64,000 nucleotides of DNA, from the NCBI GenBank assembly GCA_963681505.1, contig OY811983.1:1220001-1284000 (forward strand), given 5' to 3'. This DNA is from Eunapius fragilis (Eukaryota > Porifera > Demospongiae > Spongillida > Spongillidae). This document shows, piece by piece, positions 59,963-64,000 of the stretch. The notes under the pieces are model-generated. The model saw only the letters and a list, made by a program, of their open reading frames with translations. It ran no database searches and was not told where the DNA came from. The position numbers and the translations under genes are program-made. How positions within the stretch are numbered: position 1 is the first letter of the stretch; each line of letters opens with the position of its first letter.

Positions 59963-60840
59963 ACTTTTTACTCAATTGCTGTCTACAAATCCTACATCAC
60001 CAATTTTATTTTAATTAAATTTTTATATCTTGTTTCACACATTTTTATGCATGAGAATAAACGGAGAAAGTATATATGCATATTGAGGCATGTATTGGGC
60101 AACCTTAGAATCATACTCTGGTCCGTGTATATTTCGGCCATTTCAAATTCTCAATTATCAAATACTTAGAACACAGTTATTTTGCATCGTAGTCTAATTA
60201 TTCATTTTCATTCCGTCATAAATTTAATGCGTACCTGCGTGTTCTAAATATTGGAATGTGCGCTAGCGTACAATAAAATTGTAATTTTCAAATGTTCAAT
60301 TTTTGGACAAAATCATGCAAAAGTGAGATTACATCATAATTGAACGGAGGATGGAGTAATGGATGTCTCAGAACCAGAACGTGCCACGAGTGCACTCACC
60401 ACGCCCTCTTCACATTTTAAAGGTTTACTCTTAGCCTACCTGTACTGCTAAAAGACGACGTACGGTCCGTAACTGCGCATGTGCGTAGTAGTGCAATTTA
60501 GCACTATGAGAACGTGCAATGACATGAGTAATGTATGTCACAGAATGTGCCATGAGTGCACTCACTACGCCCTCTTCAGGTATAGACTAGGTCTACTTCC
60601 TTCTCGGAGAGGATGTACGGTCCCAGCCTGACGGTCCGTATGTGCGCATGCACATGTATGCAGTAGTGCAAAGATCACTATGAGAATGTGCCATATGATA
60701 TGTACACTTCACCTTTTTAATACCGCATCATGACAACTCGATCTCTTCTCTCCCTTGCATATAGTCACAAACGCCTATGAGGGGGGCCCGGGTGTGTGGG
60801 GTGTGGGGGAGGGGGGGGGGGGGGGGGGGGACAAAATTCG
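59963..60840. repeat. Intergenic with diverged tandem repeat
   Basis: About 165 bp units at 60365-60520 and 60535-60700 share GAGTGCACTCACBACGCCCTC, a GTACGGTCC segment, TGCGCATG and CACTATGAGAA. These may be regulatory or a decayed repeat. No coding frame. Confidence 0.5.
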
Positions 60841-60874
60841 ATCCAGGACCATGAAGGCGGCTGGGTCTTCTGAG

Positions 60875-61345
60875 CCACAATCCCTCCCCTCCTCTTCCTC
60901 CCTTACCTTCCCTCCCCTCCCTAGATCCCTTCCTCCCCTTCCTTTCCCTCCCTTCCATCCCCTCCTCCACTCCCCTCCCCTCCCCTCACCTTCCTCCCTT
61001 CCCATCTTCCCATGCATCCCTTCCCCTGCTTCCCACCCCTCCCCTTCTTCCCCTGCCTCCCTTTCTCCCCCTACCCTCCCCTCCTTCCAATGCCTCTCTT
61101 CTTCCTCCCAATCTCCCCTCCTTCCCCTGCCTCCCTTTCTCCTCCTACCCCTCCCCTCCTTCCAATGCCTCTCTTCTTCCTCCCACCCTCCCCTCCTCCC
61201 CCTGCTCATCCCACCCCTCTTTCTCCTCCTACCACTCTCTTTCCCTCTCTTCCTACCTCTCCTACCTCTCCCTCTCCCTCCCCCTCCTCCCCTCCTCCCC
61301 TCCCCTTCTCCTCTCTCCCATCCCTTTCCCTCCCTTTCATTTCGC
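60875..61345. repeat. Polypyrimidine tract, about 470 bp
   Basis: Almost pure C/T on the plus strand, with loose repeats of TCCTTCCAATGCCTCTCTTC. Long open frames on both strands are Pro/Ser/Leu-rich or Glu/Gly/Arg-rich shadows. Confidence 0.9.
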
Positions 61346-61564
61346 TTCAATTATCTCCCACCCTATCCATTCCACTCTTAGTAATCTTTCTCATTCTCCT
61401 CTTCGAGTCTAACTTTCCATTCCCTTTTCTAGAAATAGCAAGGTGGGTAATATTTGGAATCAGGGCTCCAGCCATTTGCATTATGGTGGGTGTACACAGC
61501 AACAGATGTCTGGGTTTGCAGTTCATCTGACTGTACCTTGAACCATGGACAGACCAAAATGTAA

Positions 61565-61860
61565 CTGATTGAATATCACACATGTTGTTCATTAACAGGA
61601 CCCAATGGAGATGGATGTGTTTCTCTGCACACTGGACAAGATCACAGATGTGGTATCGAGGGTGGCGTGAATAGAACGACATCTGCTTTTAAATAACAAT
61701 TAGTTTCCCTCTTTTATTTACATGTATGTTGCTTGGCATGCATATACATGTATGGTTCTTATACATTTAATGTTATTGCAAACTCTGTCAGAACCATTTG
61801 TCATCAAATGCATTGAGTCTTCTGTAGTGAAGGCCATAGTTCCCTAAGACCTTATTTCGG
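61565..61860. repeat. Diverged direct duplication, first copy
   Basis: GAATATCACACATGTTGTT at 61571 begins a block of about 270 bp that recurs at 63731 (offset 2,160 bp). Each copy follows a polypyrimidine tract. A conserved ATTAACAGG acceptor-like site is followed by about 25 open codons in each copy, but the frames differ, so no exon is called. Confidence 0.7.
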
Positions 61861-63245
61861 ATATTTGCTGCATGCATTCAAATATCACAGCTGCCAAGTT
61901 TCAAATCATAATCTATCATGCATCAGGCCATCAGTACATGTCTACATGTATATGTCTGCATGATGCTATGAGGCCTATATCTGCACACAGATATAAGCAT
62001 TTACCCTTCCCCTCCCTTCCATATGACCCATGGGTACTAAGCATCATATACTGCTCTATCAATGTCCCTGAGTAAGTCATGTACTGCTCTATCAATGTCC
62101 CTGAGTAGGGGAAAACTCTCACTGTCAATTGTTGTAATCAGGTGATAGAAAATTAAATTTAACAAAAGTCAGTTGGCATGTACCTATATGAATGTCTGTA
62201 CGAACATATATAGGTGTGGTCAGTGGTCATGGGTATAGGGATGATCCAGCATATGGCTGCAAGTAGCCATACTTGAATATTATAAGTTTCAACAGTAGCA
62301 CATGCATATGTCATAATGAAACTAGTTAACTTTTTTGTGTACGTGCGCTGAGAGCCTTTCTATTACAACAAAATCTTGTTCAAGACCATAGGCAACCTTG
62401 TCTAATATAACTGTGATTAGTGTGATGAATAACAAGTACAAAAGCATCATCACCAAAAAGGCAATGAGAATCAAACTACTTGTACACATTTTCACAAATG
62501 CCCATATAGCTTGTAATGATGAGTCGGAATATCATAGCTAAACTATCCATAAGGTCACATTGAAGCCAATGGAGAGTTAGAAAGGAATAGAGTAAATGAA
62601 ATGGCACATACAGATAACCAGTTTCACCACACACATGTGCACACACACACGCACACACACAAGCATAAATGGACCCTTGTATCTTGTGGATTAACATAGT
62701 CCCATGAGAAGGGGAGAGAGGGGTAGCTAGGAAAGGAGAGAAGGGAAGTGATGGAGAAGGAAAGGAGGGTGAAGGAGTCTTAAATTGTTAAATTGTACAT
62801 GTATATTAGGCTCACTGAAGAACTATCTGTTCCTATAGGCAATACTAATAGTAATGCTGTGATGAATTTGTTTCATTATGACAAATATTGTATAGAGATA
62901 TGGAATGAATTCATATGGCAGTAAACCTCAAGACCACTATATGTTGTTTTTGACTCCTTAGTGGATCTCACAATTGCTCAATGATATGCTCACTCCATGC
63001 ATGAGGGCCTGCTTTCTGGAACTTGTATTGGCACAAAGTGCACATATTGAATAGTTGCTGCAGATTAACATTTATTCACCTGCACAAAACACTGATGATA
63101 TTATCTAAGCATATTATGAACTCATAGCTTTATTTAATCATGAAGGAATTAAACGAAGCTAGGTCATTGAGGTTTAGCTAAAATTTAATACATGGATGCA
63201 CAAATTACAAATTTCACTTCAGAATCTCTACACATCTTTTCTATG
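61861..63245. other. Intergenic, nothing recognised
   Basis: AT-rich DNA with a 32-bp tandem duplication at about 62047-62108 (TACTGCTCTATCAATGTCCC twice) and a short CA run near 62640. No gene recognised. Confidence 0.5.
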
Positions 63246-63261
63246 ACATCATAGTCTGCAT

Positions 63262-63685
63262 TTGTCCCTTTCCTTCCCTCCCTCCCTTTCTTCCCTCTCT
63301 TTCCCTCTCCTCCCTCCCCATCCCCTCCCTTCACTCCCTAACTTATTTCCCTCTCTTCCTCGGCCTCCCATCCTCCTCCTCCCTTTTTCTCCCTCACAAC
63401 CCTCTTTCCCCTCTCCCTCCCTCCCCTCTCTTCCTACCTCCCTCCTCCCTCTACTTCCTCTCCCTCTCCCTCCTGCTCCTCCCTCTCCCTCCTGCTCCTC
63501 CATCTCCCTCTCCCTCTCCCTCCTGCTCCTCCCTCTCCCTCCTGCTCCGCCCTCTCCCTCTCCCTCTTGTTCCTCCCTCTCCCTCTCCCTCCTGCTCCTC
63601 CCTCTCCCTCTTCTCCCTCCCTTTTCCCCTCCTCCCCTCCCTTTGCTCCTCCCTCCTCATCCCCCTCCCTCTCTTTATTGTGTTA
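63262..63685. repeat. Second polypyrimidine tract
   Basis: C/T-rich with repeated CTCCCTCTCCCTCCTGCTCC units in its right half. Same setting as the tract at 60875-61345, upstream of the duplicated block. Confidence 0.9.
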
Positions 63686-63726
63686 TTGCTTGTCTGCATT
63701 TTTAGAAAAAGCATGAACCCCTAATG

Positions 63727-64000
63727 TTTAGAATATCACACATGTTGTTTATTAACAGGGACCTAATGGAGTTGGGTACGTTTCTCTATACACTGGAAAG
63801 AGAGCAGACGTGGTATCAAGAGTGGCATTTATAGAACCGATATCTGCTTTTATAAATTGTCACAGTTGTGGTTTCCCTTTTTATTTACATGTTTGTTGCT
63901 TGGTATGCATATACATGAATGGTTTAAATTTTATATGCAAGCTTGATCGGAACCGTTTTTCATCAAATGTGTTGGGTTTCCTGTACTGTAGGTAGTACTG
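63727..64000. repeat. Diverged direct duplication, second copy, cut by window end
   Basis: Matches 61565-61860 through the ACATCTGCTTTTA, TTTATTTACATGT and CATCAAATG segments. Continues beyond the window. Confidence 0.7.

Noticed and set aside
60755-61530. Proline/serine-rich protein of about 200 codons, and the Glu/Gly/Arg frame on the other strand (likewise 63249-63714)
   Set aside because: Frames arise from the polypyrimidine tract; no start context, splice support or conservation between the two tracts.

Overview
The window reads as animal genomic DNA: spliced host genes with short GT-AG introns (down to 54 bp), type I membrane receptors with Ig domains, and LRRK/ROCO-type kinases, in a background dense with foldback elements, hAT remnants and tandem repeats. 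The compact introns and the gene families fit an early-branching metazoan, most likely a demosponge, with a cnidarian as the alternative. This is inference from content. No rRNA, tRNA, CRISPR or retroviral/LTR element was recognised.

Layout. 1-10.1 kb is repeat-rich DNA: a 62-bp satellite at the left edge that returns inverted at 9.1-9.3 kb, a 2-kb CA-rich minisatellite interrupted by a hAT transposase fragment, a perfect 122-bp palindromic element, a 1.3-kb inverted-repeat element, and one possible orphan exon at 803-961. 10.2-30.7 kb (copy 1) and 33.9-58.7 kb (copy 2) are two versions of a tandem segmental duplication of about 30 kb. Each has an Ig receptor on +, an ANK-LRR-ROC-COR-kinase-propeller gene on - (tail to tail with that receptor), then a second Ig receptor on + (head to head with the kinase gene). 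A 1.2-kb internally deleted hAT transposon with an 8-bp target duplication lies between the copies. 58.7-64 kb holds simple repeats, polypyrimidine tracts and a diverged direct duplication, with no confident gene.

The Ig receptors (A 10.2-13.7, B 27.6-30.3, C 33.9-44.8, D 57.2-58.7 kb) share phase-1 exons: signal peptide, Ig1, Ig2, an optional mini-exon, and a final exon with Ser/Gly linker, membrane segment and a cytoplasmic YSEIQ motif resembling ITIM/ITSM. In A, B and C the intron before the membrane exon is filled by the same 21-bp minisatellite (about 1.5, 1.1 and 8.8 kb). Gene C joins that array and membrane exon to an unrelated ectodomain, so the array sits at the boundary between variable and shared parts. 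B is predicted to be secreted or broken, C and D differ in their C-terminal tails, and a MITE-interrupted fragment (A') lies at 14.0-14.6 kb.

The two kinase genes are closely similar, but each lacks a different catalytic aspartate: copy 1 has GFG for DFG, copy 2 has FRY for FRD. Copy 1 is also split by an 8-bp deletion and has lost its C-terminal tail. Paired, duplicating, partly decayed Ig receptors and LRRK-like pseudokinases make this a candidate allorecognition or innate-immune locus. That functional idea is inference.
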